From Bacteroidota bacterium (GTDB lineage Bacteria; Bacteroidota; Bacteroidia; Chitinophagales; Saprospiraceae), in NCBI GenBank assembly GCA_029561355.1, contig JAKQJD010000135.1, positions 1 through 32,561 of the forward strand: 32,561 nucleotides of DNA. Direction: 5' to 3'. A program made the position numbers and the translations under genes. The notes beneath the pieces were generated by a model that ran no database searches, was not told the origin of the DNA, and saw only the letters and a program-made list of their open reading frames with translations. Of the stretch, positions 14,714-22,447 are shown piece by piece. The stretch's first letter is position 1; each line of letters opens with the position of its first letter.

Positions 14714-15004
14714 CTATACAGCTCTGCTCAATTCCTTTTTGGCGTCTTCCACCTCAGATTTAGCCTGTCCTTTCACTTGGTTGTAAGCGTTTTTGGCATG
14801 GTCCACCACATCGCCTGCTTTTTCTTTCAGGGCCTGTCCATTGGTGTTCACCATATCGAGCAATTTATTCGCGATGTCGTTGGTACCTTTACGCAGTTTA
14901 TCGCGCGATTCCGTGCCGGAATAAGGCGCCATCAACAATCCGATTCCAATACCTGCGAGGGCTGCGGCCGCAAAGCCTACGATGATCTTACTTTCTGTGC
15001 TCAT
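14714..15004 (-). CDS. YtxH-domain protein
   Basis: A 96-residue protein with a glycine-rich N-terminal membrane helix (IIVGFAAAALAGIGIGLLMAPYSG, residues 7-30) followed by the GTESRDKLRKG motif typical of YtxH. A long amphipathic helix, rich in Ala, Lys and Asp, extends to the end. YtxH proteins are small, often general-stress-induced envelope proteins of unknown mechanism. It has its own terminator. A 300 bp gap (15005-15304) separates it from the receiver-domain gene. Confidence 0.92.
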   Translation of the reverse strand: MSTESKIIVGFAAAALAGIGIGLLMAPYSGTESRDKLRKGTNDIANKLLDMVNTNGQALKEKAGDVVDHAKNAYNQVKGQAKSEVEDAKKELSRAV

Positions 15005-15304
15005 GATTTAGGTTGTTTGTGTGAATATGAATTTGTTACATCACTCTCATAAAAAGTTGTTCCAGTCAGGGGTTTTGAAAACACTGCGCATTCAACTACA
15101 CTATTTGGGCAAATATTTCAACAAAACAGGGGTCTCCATACCTGAAAGGGATGAGGCGCGGCGTTTTGTTATGAACGCCGGATGTATTATACGTCTATTC
15201 GCATGGCTATAACTATATGTTTGGAGTAATCGGCGGCATACAACATTTAACAAACCCCTGTCGCCCCCAAAAAGCATTATGCGAAGCCTTTTAAAACAAG
15301 CATC
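15005..15304. other. Divergent intergenic region, no gene seen
   Basis: A 300 bp gap between the YtxH gene (-) and the receiver-domain gene (+). I see no ORF with coding character, no strong promoter match and no long hairpin. A short ACAGGGG near 15127 and CCCCTGT near 15257 are complementary but 120 bp apart. Confidence 0.5.
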
Positions 15305-15685
15305 ATGAAAAAAGAGAACGTTGCAAATGTTCCAAGGGTGTTAATTGTAGATGATGAAGTAGAAATCGGTCTTTTACTGAAACGCGTACTGAGAAAAAAA
15401 TTTTCTGTCATTGAACATGCGCTTACCATCGAGGAGGGGCTTTCTTTTGCTAATACCCTGAAGCCGAATGTAATTTTGCTGGATAATAACCTTCCTGACG
15501 GCAGTGGCATTGAAAGACTTGGCGACTTCAGAAGTGTATACCCCGACACCTGTATTATTGTCTTCAGTGCCATGACGCACCTGGGTAAACTCGCCCTCGA
15601 AAAGGGGGCTTTCGCTTTTATTGAAAAGCCGCTTTCCTTTACCGTCATCATGCAAACAATCGACGATGCCTGCAACAATTGTTAA
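15305..15685 (+). CDS. Stand-alone response-regulator receiver domain
   Basis: A 126-residue CheY-like protein with the acidic pair D16-D17, phosphoacceptor D60 (ILLDNNLPDGSG), Ser88 (VFSAM) and Lys108 (IEKPL), that is, the full set needed for phosphorylation. There is no output domain. No histidine kinase is near, so the partner is unlinked. It could be a phosphorelay shuttle or act by protein contact. A 156 bp gap leads to the AsmA-like gene on the same strand; co-transcription is possible. Confidence 0.93.
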   Translation: MKKENVANVPRVLIVDDEVEIGLLLKRVLRKKFSVIEHALTIEEGLSFANTLKPNVILLDNNLPDGSGIERLGDFRSVYPDTCIIVFSAMTHLGKLALEKGAFAFIEKPLSFTVIMQTIDDACNNC

Positions 15686-15841
15686 TTGACAGGCTTGAAT
15701 ATCTTATCCCTGCTATGTGTAATATTTTCCCCAATACATTCCACATCTGTCTTTTACCACCGCCTTGCCGCCTGGAATAACAATTGTCATAGTACCCGTA
15801 GCCAATTACCAATCAAGGTAATTGAAAACGGATTTGAAATT

Positions 15842-17494
15842 ATGAAAAATGGCCGGCTTGTATGGCAAATTCTGACCACTGTGGTAGTGGTATTTATTCT
15901 CGCGCTTGCCTCGGTCAATTACTGGGCAAAATGGCGCGCCCGGCATGAAATCGAAAAACTGTCCGGCCGGAAATTGAACGATATGTACGTCCTGCAGGTC
16001 GGCAAATCCTACCTCAATCTCTGGAACGGCGAACTGGTCGCGGCCGATATCACACTCGAGACCGACACCATCGCCTGGAAGGCACTTCACGCCCAGTATC
16101 CTGATTTTTTTCCTCCTCTTATTTCCGTATCGCTCAAAGCCGTACAGATCAACAATTTTAACTGGATCTATTACTTTACCAGCCACCATGCCAATCTTCG
16201 CAATCTGGTGATCGAATCGCCGGTTATCAAAATGGTGAGCTCCCGCGACACCCTCGGCAAAGAATCGCTGAAGGATCAATTGGCAGGCCTGCCCGACCTG
16301 ATCGCGCCGTTTGCCGACGTACTCAAAATCAAAAAAGTCAGTGTCAACAACGCGGATATTACGCTTCAAACGATTAAGGAAAAGGGAGATACGGTAACTC
16401 AAATCATCCGGCAGGCCGACCTGTTTTTTAAGGGTATAGACATCGGTCCCGAATCCGATGAAATCACTTTTTGTGCTGAAATGGAGGTGTCGGCACAGCA
16501 CTTCGAAACGGTGTTCAATTCCGCCACCCAAATGATCTCATTCGATGAATTCAAGTTTTCAAAAAAAGGTCAGCAGGTCAGTCTGCAAAATTTCGCGGTT
16601 ACGCCCCAACGCACCGAGCAACAGTTTTTTAAGGATATAGGCGTGCGAAGAGCATATGTCCGCATCAAAAGCGTCGAAATAGTGGCCCAGGGTTTTGATC
16701 TGGACCGGTTTATCGGTTACAATTACATGCACATCGATTCCCTGCGCATACAGGAGCCGGTTGCCAACTTCACCGTCAATCAGTTATTGCCGCTTCCATA
16801 CCGGAAATTATTGCCGCACGAACTCATACAGACTATAAGAAGTAGGTTCAATATAGAGAAGGTGATTGTCAAGAATGCAGACATCATAGTTACCACGCGG
16901 GTACCGGGGCGCGATTTTGCCATCACTTTCAACCGGTCATACATTACCGCTATCAATTGCAGCAACGATACACTGCTGATGAATGCGGCTCATCCCATGG
17001 AAATCTGGGCCGAATCGCAATTACTGAACCAGTCGCCGGTCAAACTAAAACTGAACGTGCCCTTGTTGTCCCGTACGTTCGATGCCGATTACACTGCCTC
17101 CGTACATGCTTTACCGCTGGAAGCGCTGAATCCCGTGATCAACCATAAGCGGGTGAGTATCAAATCAGGATATATGCGTTCAGTCGATATAAATTCGGTC
17201 ATCCGCAACGGCGTCGCCACCGGCAAGGTCGTCATGCAATACAATGACCTCCAACTGGAAATCATGAAAAAAGATACCGGCAAAACCCGAAAATTCGCCT
17301 CGAAAATTGCCAATATGCTGCTCAATGAAGACAATGAAAAAGCAGATCCTTCCAGTTTTATTACCGGCGAGATCAGCCTCACCAGGAACAGGCAGGAAGA
17401 GTTTTTCGCTTTCATGTGGCATTCCATACAGACGGGTTTGCTGCCGACGCTGATGCCGGCGATAGACAAGTTCAAGGTCAAACCGACGTCCTGA
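15842..17494 (+). CDS. Membrane-anchored AsmA/DUF748-like protein
   Basis: A 550-residue protein starting at ATG 15842 (MKNGRLVWQILTT), which puts the membrane helix (VVVVFILALASVNYW) at residues 12-27. An upstream in-frame start exists but would add an unlikely leader. The rest is a periplasmic beta-rich region with repeated strands such as ITLETDTIAWK, VSLKAVQINNFNWI and NLVIESPVIKM, and ends in GVATGKVVMQYNDLQLEIMKK...TGEISLTRNRQEEFF. This resembles AsmA/TamB/DUF748 bridge-type proteins, thought to carry lipids or help outer-membrane assembly. Identity to a named family is weaker than for the 18809 gene. The palindrome E6 starts 2 bp after its stop. Confidence 0.8.
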   Translation: MKNGRLVWQILTTVVVVFILALASVNYWAKWRARHEIEKLSGRKLNDMYVLQVGKSYLNLWNGELVAADITLETDTIAWKALHAQYPDFFPPLISVSLKAVQINNFNWIYYFTSHHANLRNLVIESPVIKMVSSRDTLGKESLKDQLAGLPDLIAPFADVLKIKKVSVNNADITLQTIKEKGDTVTQIIRQADLFFKGIDIGPESDEITFCAEMEVSAQHFETVFNSATQMISFDEFKFSKKGQQVSLQNFAVTPQRTEQQFFKDIGVRRAYVRIKSVEIVAQGFDLDRFIGYNYMHIDSLRIQEPVANFTVNQLLPLPYRKLLPHELIQTIRSRFNIEKVIVKNADIIVTTRVPGRDFAITFNRSYITAINCSNDTLLMNAAHPMEIWAESQLLNQSPVKLKLNVPLLSRTFDADYTASVHALPLEALNPVINHKRVSIKSGYMRSVDINSVIRNGVATGKVVMQYNDLQLEIMKKDTGKTRKFASKIANMLLNEDNEKADPSSFITGEISLTRNRQEEFFAFMWHSIQTGLLPTLMPAIDKFKVKPTS

Positions 17495-17495
17495 A

Positions 17496-17591
17496 GATTT
17501 AAGATTTCCGATTACATGACGTATGATTTAAGATTGGGGGCATCCCGGATAAATCTTAAATCGTACGTCATGTAATCGGAAATCGCAAATC
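17496..17591. repeat. Palindromic element E6 (GATTTAAGATT words)
   Basis: A 40 bp left arm (17496-17535) pairs with 17552-17591 with about four mismatches; the shared run GATTTCCGATTACATGACG is perfect. The loop is about 16 nt (GGGGGCATCCCGG-like). It sits between convergent genes, 2 bp after one stop codon, and it overlaps the stop codon of the YihY gene (17590-17592). Confidence 0.93.
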
Positions 17592-18537
17592 AAGCCTTCT
17601 GCTTCGCTTCCTGCATTTTCTGCACGTCGCTGCCGGCAGACAATTCCTTTTCCTTCGGCACCACAAAATTGGCGTAGTCATTGGCCACTATTTTATAACC
17701 GTTGGCAATGCTGTAATTTTTGGTGAACTCGGCTCCGAAAAACAAAATAGCCGAAGAATAATACACCCATGCCAGCAGGATAGCCAATGAGCCCGCCGCA
17801 CCGAAAGAAGTGGCGATAGAAGACGTGCTCAGGTAAAATCCGATAGCGAATTTGCCCAGCAAAAACAGCCCGGAGGTAAACATGGCGCCTACCCATACGT
17901 GTTTCCATTTAATTTTGGCATCGGGCAGAAATTTGAACATGAATGCGAACAGCGTCGTTACGATCGCAATGATAAACGTCACGTTCAGGGTTTGCGCTAT
18001 CCACGCCCATTCTTCATACACGCTGAAAATACGCTCGCTGAGCAGGTTGATCACGGTATTGACCAGCAGCGATACGATGAGCATAAAGCCCAGCGTGAGC
18101 ACCATGGAAAAAGAAATCACGCGGTTCAGCAGGAATTTCACGATGCCTTTGCGCGGTTTTGCTTTCAGCGACCAGATCAGGTTGAGTGAATCCTGTAATT
18201 CCGTAAAAACGCCCGTAGCACCCAGTAAAAGGGTAACGAAGCCGATAATAGTAGCCAGCCAACTTCTTCCCGAAATCTCCATATTACCGATCGCCGTCTG
18301 AAGAAAATCCGCAGCATTGGAACCAATAAGGCCTGAAAACTGCCGGTACACTTCCCCCTGTACGGCATCGCGGCCAAAAAAAATGCCTGCGAGACCAATG
18401 ATAATAATCAGCATGGGCGCAATGGAAAAGGTGGTGTAATACGACAGCGATGCACTGAATTTCAAAGCATTGTCATTCGAAAAATCCTTGAGGGATTGTA
18501 CGAACACCTGAGCCAGGCTTTTTACATACTTCATCAT
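17590..18537 (-). CDS. YihY/BrkB-family inner-membrane protein
   Basis: A 315-residue polytopic protein with about six membrane helices (for example FSIAPMLIIIIGLAGIFF, WLATIIGFVTLLLGATGVF, VISFSMVLTLGFMLIVSLL, FIIAIVTTLFAFMF). ASLSYYTTFSIAPMLI and LLGATGVFTELQDSLNLIW are family signatures. The old RNase BN name for this family is a misannotation. The transport role is unproven; eukaryotic and bacterial members have been suggested to move small solutes or lipids. It is flanked on both sides by AsmA/DUF748-like genes. The C-terminal tail is soluble and charged (VPKEKELSAGSDVQKMQEAKQ). Confidence 0.93.
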   Translation of the reverse strand: MMKYVKSLAQVFVQSLKDFSNDNALKFSASLSYYTTFSIAPMLIIIIGLAGIFFGRDAVQGEVYRQFSGLIGSNAADFLQTAIGNMEISGRSWLATIIGFVTLLLGATGVFTELQDSLNLIWSLKAKPRKGIVKFLLNRVISFSMVLTLGFMLIVSLLVNTVINLLSERIFSVYEEWAWIAQTLNVTFIIAIVTTLFAFMFKFLPDAKIKWKHVWVGAMFTSGLFLLGKFAIGFYLSTSSIATSFGAAGSLAILLAWVYYSSAILFFGAEFTKNYSIANGYKIVANDYANFVVPKEKELSAGSDVQKMQEAKQKA

Positions 18538-18808
18538 AATAACAGAGTTAAGTGGAATAAATACGGGAGAAAGGTGTGATGTACTTCATTGATGCTGTTG
18601 CGATATCCGTTCCTGAAAACCATGCATGAAATCGGGAAAAATCGGGGAACAAATTCAACACATCCCATTCTTTTAGCAGCGCCTTCCGCTGGCACAAACT
18701 TGTGACAGGGCATGGGGTACGGTTCCCGAAAACACCTCGGAGAGCGTACAAGGATATTTTCCAAAACTACTTTCATCCGTTGCAAACACGGAATACGATA
18801 GAACCGAC
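18538..18808. other. Divergent region between YihY and DUF748 genes
   Basis: A 271 bp gap that must contain both promoters. I see no perfect TAnnTTTG box, no palindromic element of the kind filling many other gaps, and no RNA gene. Confidence 0.45.
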
Positions 18809-19954
18809 ATGAAAAATAACTTGAAAAAATGGATGGCCACCCGCACCGGAAAGGTGGTCCTGTCCCTGCTTATACTTCTGATCATAGCCAGGATCGCGCT
18901 GCCGTACGTCATGCTGCATTACGCCAATAAAAAACTGGCGGCGATGGACGGTTATTACGGCAAAATCGAAGACATCGACGTGGCGCTGTACCGCGGCGCT
19001 TACACGGTAGACAGCATTTACATCAATAAAATAAACGAGGCCACGGGCAAGCAGGACCCGTTCTTCAGTTCGCACGGAATAGACCTGTCGCTGGAATGGA
19101 AATCGTTGTTCAAGGGCAAAATTGCCGGCGAACTGGTGTTCGACCGGCCGTTCATTAAATTCACCCAGGACAAGGTGGAACTGGACGACGTGGCCAGGGA
19201 TACCAGCGATTTTCGCGATTTGTTAAAGGACTTTATGCCTATACAGGTCAATCGCTGCGAGATCAGTGAAGGGCACGTGATGTATGCCGATTATTCTACC
19301 GATCCGGTGGTGGAACTGGAAGCCAACCATATCAATGCGCTCGCGCAAAACCTCAAAAATACCTACAAAAAATCAGAGGTATTACCCGCCACCCTCCAGG
19401 CCGATGCCAATGTATACGGCGGTGTGGTGCAGTTGAATATGAAGATGAACCCGCTGGCGGAAAACACCACTTTTGATATGGATTTCAAGGTCATAGACGC
19501 TCAATTGCCGCGACTGAACACTTTTTTCCAGGCCTATGCCAATGCCGACATAAAAAAAGGCCTCTTCAGTATGTACATGGAAGCGGCAGCCAAGGAGGGG
19601 AAATTTGTGGGTTACGTGAAGCCGTTTATCCGCGACCTGGACGTGCTCGACTGGAAAGGACAGGATAAAGAGGACAACTTTCTGCGGAAAGTATGGGAAG
19701 GCGTGGTCGGACTGGGCGGCAAGATATTCGAAAATCAGAAAGACGACGATGTGGCCACCAAAATTCCGCTGTCGGGCTCCTTCGGCGACGGTATCAAACC
19801 GAACGTGATTTCCGCACTTGTAACGGTCGTTCAGAACGCCTTTTTCAACTCCCTGAAACCCGCCATCGATAACGAGATCAATCTCCGGAAAGTGGACGAA
19901 AAGGAAAAAGACAAGAAAAAAGGTTTTTTCAAAAGGATATTCGACCGAACCTGA
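18809..19954 (+). CDS. DUF748-family protein, AsmA-like
   Basis: A 381-residue protein: one N-terminal membrane helix (KVVLSLLILLIIARIALPYV, about 14-33), then the DUF748 region. It includes the typical YGKIEDIDVALYRGAYTVDS (about 49-68) and FDRPFIKFTQDK segments, a long beta region, and a basic C-terminus (EKEKDKKKGFFKRIFDRT). DUF748 proteins belong to the AsmA/TamB-like group and face the periplasm; bridge-like lipid transport is proposed for the group, not shown for this member. Its stop is 108 bp before the preferred start of the ion-channel gene, with no terminator between, so a two-gene operon is likely. Confidence 0.9.
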   Translation: MKNNLKKWMATRTGKVVLSLLILLIIARIALPYVMLHYANKKLAAMDGYYGKIEDIDVALYRGAYTVDSIYINKINEATGKQDPFFSSHGIDLSLEWKSLFKGKIAGELVFDRPFIKFTQDKVELDDVARDTSDFRDLLKDFMPIQVNRCEISEGHVMYADYSTDPVVELEANHINALAQNLKNTYKKSEVLPATLQADANVYGGVVQLNMKMNPLAENTTFDMDFKVIDAQLPRLNTFFQAYANADIKKGLFSMYMEAAAKEGKFVGYVKPFIRDLDVLDWKGQDKEDNFLRKVWEGVVGLGGKIFENQKDDDVATKIPLSGSFGDGIKPNVISALVTVVQNAFFNSLKPAIDNEINLRKVDEKEKDKKKGFFKRIFDRT

Positions 19955-20062
19955 TGCCGCAGGCGGGGAAACGAATGAAAGATTTGCAAAATGTATCGTC
20001 GCAACGAGTTGCTGTTTTTACAGTACTTTTCGCCGCAAAACAATCCATTCGAATTCCCCGCC

Positions 20063-22222
20063 ATGAAATACATGATCCTTGCATGTTCCCTGCTGCTGTT
20101 TGTCGCCCAGATGGCCTGCAAGCGGACACCTTTCTCCCGGCCGGTCAAATACGTTGCATATGTAGGGTTTAATTTTCTGGACGCGGAAAAAAACAGCGCC
20201 AATAACTACCTCGATTCGCTGTATATCGTTTCTCTGGAAACCTACCTGCAACGCATCAACGCGCACGAAGACCCGAGCCCGTACCCGGTGGAATACCAGT
20301 TAAAAACCTATCAGTGCGATTTTAATGCCGACACGATCCCGGCCATTTATAAAAGTATCATAGCAGATACGAGTATTGCCCTGGTAATCGATAACACCTG
20401 GGGACGGTATATTCGAAATGCAGCGCCGCTGATCCGCAATCAGGTTCCGGTGATGTCGATGAGCGCCGACCAGAACAGGCTCGATTTTGGAAAAAACGCT
20501 ATTTTTTTGCAGCCCAACGACCCGCAGCCCAATTATTTCGTACAGTTTATTAACAAGGTGCTGAAAAAGAAATCGGTCGGTTTTGTTACCGAATGTGATT
20601 ACCTGCTGCACAATCTTTTTATAGAAAGCCTGAAAAACAACGCGTTTCAGTTCGACTCGGTTTGCCTCTGGCAGCGCAGTTATATTCAAAACCGGGAAGT
20701 GCCGAAAGACTCCGTGATCGTCATGGAGCGCTCGCTGCGCAAAATGCTGGAAAAGCCCCAGCCCGAAATTATTCTGCTGAATACGCACACGGGATATGGC
20801 GATTCCATTATGCGTTTCCTTGAGCGCAGCAAACTCCCGCCCAAAACCTTCGTCGGCATTTCCACCGACCTGAACGACCAGGAACTGGAAAAAATCTCCC
20901 GCGAAAAAGGACATACGTTTATACGATATGCCGCTGCCGACGAAGCGCTGCCGGAAGAAGTATACCGCGATAAAAAAGAGATTGAAAAACGATTCCCTAA
21001 CCCCTTCCGCAACCGCGACCCGAAAAAGGTGCGGCAGGCCGAAAATAACCTGCGGCGTTGCTACGACGCCATGAATATTTTTGAAATCGCCCTGCAGGAA
21101 AAATGCACCGGCCGCGCCTCGCTGCTGACCTATTTTAAAAGACTGGAAAACCGGAAAATTTCCAGCAACGACAACCTGTACGAATTCGACAGCCTGCTGA
21201 TTCAGCGAAAAGACCCGAGTTTCGACCAGGTGCACGGCGGCAAAACGCGCAGTTGCGCCACCCAGATCAATACTTACGGCGAACCCATCGCCAACCTGCG
21301 CGTGGGACTCGACGTGATCGACATCAACGATATCGACGTGCGCAAGAACACTTTCGACTGCAACCTGCTGTACTGGGTGATCGCCGATTCGCAGTACATC
21401 AACAAGGAAGGCTACATCGATTTCAGCAACATCAGTTCGGAAGAAGCCAACCGATACCTCATTGCCGAGGAGCGGGACAGCAATTATGTGGTGCGGATTT
21501 ACCGGATCAGCGGAAAATTCCTCGGCAATTTCAAGTCGTTCAAGTTCCCGTTCGACCGCCACGAACTGAAAATCCCGATTGCCGCGCTGAGTTCGAGCAA
21601 CAAGATCCGGATCAGTTTCGACCACAGCCGCCTCCAGATTAACGACAAAATCAAGGATTTTCAGTTCAATGACTGGGATACGGACGAGTATTTCGTGACG
21701 CTCGACAACCAGTTGTCCAATGCGCTCGGCTCGCTCGACAAGGTCACCTACGACCCGACCGACAAAGCCCGTTACCTGGAAAATTACAAAAGCCTCAACG
21801 TGCACCTCGGCGTCAGCCGGCAGCCCTGGGGCGCTATTATTTTGATCATCATGCCATTCCTGATGTTCAGCGCGCTGCCGGTTTTTATGCTGTTTTTCCA
21901 CAAAGCCAGTTTCGAAGAAGTGGGCGAACTTATCATCACTTCCTTCCTCGCCACGGTAGCCTACTCGATCAACCTCGTGCAGATCTCTCCGGCCACCGAT
22001 TCCATGAACCTGGCCTATATTTTCCTGATGATGACGCTGGGGATCAACTTCTTCTGTTTCATTTACGTGACCATCATCGACCGGCAGAAAAAACCTGTCG
22101 TGGCGCCGGAAGAAGCAGCCGAAATATCCGAACCCAGGCGCAAGTTCAGCATGTTGAAAGTGTGGATGCCGGTGCTGTTGCTGCTGGTATTTTTGATGTT
22201 GTTGTACTGGATGTTCGGATAG
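20063..22222 (+). CDS. PBP-I domain fused to a pentameric ligand-gated ion channel
   Basis: A 719-residue receptor. The start at 20063 gives a signal peptide (MKYMILACSLLLFVAQMAC); an earlier ATG at 19991 would add 24 residues. Residues about 26-361 form a type I periplasmic-binding-protein domain (PVMSMSADQNRL, KSVGFVTECDY, and the closing helix CYDAMNIFEIALQE). Residues about 408-584 are a Cys-loop-type extracellular domain without cysteines: LRVGLDVIDINDIDVRKNTF, then FKFPFDRHELKI as the Pro-loop, then DWDTDEYFV. Four helices follow: M1 about 589-612, M2 about 616-639 (EEVGELIITSFLATVAYSIN), M3 about 648-672, M4 about 695-718. From memory, M2 aligns with GLIC without gaps. It carries Glu at -2', -1' and 2', Thr at 6' and Leu at 9', which suggests cation selectivity. 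It probably assembles as a pentamer in the inner membrane with the sensor modules in the periplasm. It ends 60 bp before the first hairpin of E7. Confidence 0.9.
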   Translation: MKYMILACSLLLFVAQMACKRTPFSRPVKYVAYVGFNFLDAEKNSANNYLDSLYIVSLETYLQRINAHEDPSPYPVEYQLKTYQCDFNADTIPAIYKSIIADTSIALVIDNTWGRYIRNAAPLIRNQVPVMSMSADQNRLDFGKNAIFLQPNDPQPNYFVQFINKVLKKKSVGFVTECDYLLHNLFIESLKNNAFQFDSVCLWQRSYIQNREVPKDSVIVMERSLRKMLEKPQPEIILLNTHTGYGDSIMRFLERSKLPPKTFVGISTDLNDQELEKISREKGHTFIRYAAADEALPEEVYRDKKEIEKRFPNPFRNRDPKKVRQAENNLRRCYDAMNIFEIALQEKCTGRASLLTYFKRLENRKISSNDNLYEFDSLLIQRKDPSFDQVHGGKTRSCATQINTYGEPIANLRVGLDVIDINDIDVRKNTFDCNLLYWVIADSQYINKEGYIDFSNISSEEANRYLIAEERDSNYVVRIYRISGKFLGNFKSFKFPFDRHELKIPIAALSSSNKIRISFDHSRLQINDKIKDFQFNDWDTDEYFVTLDNQLSNALGSLDKVTYDPTDKARYLENYKSLNVHLGVSRQPWGAIILIIMPFLMFSALPVFMLFFHKASFEEVGELIITSFLATVAYSINLVQISPATDSMNLAYIFLMMTLGINFFCFIYVTIIDRQKKPVVAPEEAAEISEPRRKFSMLKVWMPVLLLLVFLMLLYWMFG

Positions 22223-22282
22223 GGGGAGTTACAGATACGTTTACCAGGCTTAAAAAATTGAACCCTGGCGAAGATTCAGTAT

Positions 22283-22416
22283 GCTACGTTTACTAAATTT
22301 TAAAGTTTAGTAAACGTAGCGAAAGCACAAAACCTGACGGCGCGATAAATATGCTCCCGTCTATTGTCGGTCGGACGCCTATTACGTTTACTAAACTTTA
22401 GAAGTTTAGTAAACGT
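22283..22416. repeat. Element E7: two copies of a GTTTACTAAA hairpin
   Basis: Copy 1 (22283-22320) and copy 2 (22384-22416) are each near-perfect palindromes built from ACGTTTACTAAA and its complement. Both are followed by the GAAAGCACAAAA motif. They lie between convergent genes, the ion channel and the beta-helix protein, and may stop transcription from both sides, although neither has a clear T run. Confidence 0.88.
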
Positions 22417-22447
22417 AGCCAAAGCGAAAGCACAAAATCCGTCGGAC

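Noticed and set aside
17590-18537. Annotation of the YihY protein as ribonuclease BN
   Set aside because: That name for the family comes from a misassignment; the protein is a polytopic membrane protein with no nuclease motif.
20300-21901. 533-codon open frame antisense to the ion-channel gene
   Set aside because: It is the complement of a GC-rich gene with strong codon bias, has no family features, and its residue content is typical of a shadow frame; the plus-strand frame has clear domains throughout.
22283-22416. Treating the twin hairpins as confirmed rho-independent terminators
   Set aside because: Stems are AT-rich and neither is followed by a clear T run in either direction; kept as repeats only.
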